From the NCBI GenBank assembly GCA_025352305.1, contig JANXTQ010000177.1, forward strand, positions 1 to 5,688: DNA of 5,688 nt, in the 5' to 3' direction. The notes below the pieces were generated by a model. It did not search any database and was not told the origin of the DNA. It saw only the letters and a program-made list of their open reading frames with translations. Shown in pieces: positions 5,234-5,688 of this stretch. The position numbers were made by a program, and so were the translations under genes. The DNA comes from Actinomycetes bacterium (GTDB lineage: Bacteria; Actinomycetota; Acidimicrobiia; Acidimicrobiales; RAAP-2). The stretch's first letter is position 1, and each line of letters starts with the position of its first letter.

Positions 5234-5688
5234 ATGGTCTCGATAGCACCACGTATTCTCAATGTGGTGCGCCGTCATGGACTGTGGTCGTTGACGTGGG
5301 CCTCCACGCGGGACCTATTTGATCAATCAACGGCCTTCGGCCGCCTGGCGTTCGTACACGTCGCCATGATGGCGGGCGACACGATGGTTACCATCTCACT
5401 CGCCGGGTCCCTGTTTTTTTCCGTGACCCCGACGGAAGCAAAGGGCAAAGTTCTCGCCTACTTGCTGTTGACGATTGCGCCCTTCGCCGTGGTCTCGCCG
5501 CTGCTCGGGCCGCTCATTGACCGATCATCGAACGGTCGCAGGTTCATCGTGGCATTTTCGGCTCTGTCGCGCGTGGTGCTCTGCTATCTCATGAGTCGCA
5601 GTTTGAAGAGTCTGCTTCTATTTCCCGAAGCGTTCTTAGTCCTGGTGTCGTCGAAGCTGTACGTCGTCACTCGCGGCGCGCTCGTTCC
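5234..5688 (+). CDS. Major facilitator superfamily transporter, N-terminal part
   Basis: 151 codons are visible before the right edge cuts the gene, about a third of a normal 400-450-aa permease. After a soluble N-terminus with an amphipathic segment (VVRRHGLWSL, then STRDLFDQSTAFGRLAF), hydrophobic helices occur at about 38-63, 72-94, 103-120 and 128-145. Between helices two and three sits GPLIDRSSNGRR (92-103), matching the MFS motif A loop (G-x-L-x-D-R-x-G-R-R), so this is a 12-helix secondary carrier. The substrate cannot be read from this part. The start at ATG 5234 is the first after an in-frame TAA at 5207, but it lacks a clear ribosome site, so a leaderless or short-leader transcript is plausible. 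It is divergent from the DUF1295 gene. Confidence 0.8.
   Translation, partial: MVSIAPRILNVVRRHGLWSLTWASTRDLFDQSTAFGRLAFVHVAMMAGDTMVTISLAGSLFFSVTPTEAKGKVLAYLLLTIAPFAVVSPLLGPLIDRSSNGRRFIVAFSALSRVVLCYLMSRSLKSLLLFPEAFLVLVSSKLYVVTRGALV

Overview
This 5.7-kb window looks like ordinary chromosomal DNA from a high-to-medium-GC actinobacterium, possibly of the Acidimicrobiia type. That placement is inferred from protein style (an actinobacterial-looking RidA, DUF1295 protein and MFS permease), from GTG/TTG starts and from tight gene packing. It was not tested by any search. I see no rRNA, tRNA, CRISPR array, insertion sequence or phage gene.

Layout from left to right: the last 31 codons of a membrane protein run in from the left edge (+). 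They converge with a secreted SGNH-hydrolase-like protein (-) across only 13 bp. A roughly 450-bp gap follows, the only sizeable non-coding stretch, and it holds two clear inverted repeats. Next is a RidA/YjgF-family gene (+), whose stop codon directly abuts the stop codon of a convergent gene. The convergent side is a four-gene block on the minus strand, in transcription order: a DUF1295 / steroid-5-alpha-reductase-like membrane protein, a small cupin resembling 2,4'-dihydroxyacetophenone dioxygenase, signal peptidase I, and an exported seven-repeat (NHL-like) beta-propeller protein. The gaps in this block are 45, 40 and 61 bp, so it is plausibly one operon. Two possible RNA hairpins in it could modulate expression: one in the last codons of the DUF1295 gene and one between lepB and the propeller gene. 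At the right edge a divergent major-facilitator permease (+) begins 31 bp from the DUF1295 start and runs off the window.

Functional links are modest. Two of the predicted proteins (SGNH and propeller) carry Sec-type signal peptides, and signal peptidase I is encoded directly upstream of one of them. The DUF1295 protein, the cupin and the MFS permease could act together on a hydrophobic or aromatic small molecule, but nothing in the sequence proves it. I found no convincing new biological system. The points most worth a second look are the 12-bp sequence with stops in all six frames at the ridA/propeller junction, the inverted repeats in the large gap, and the hairpin within the end of the DUF1295 gene.
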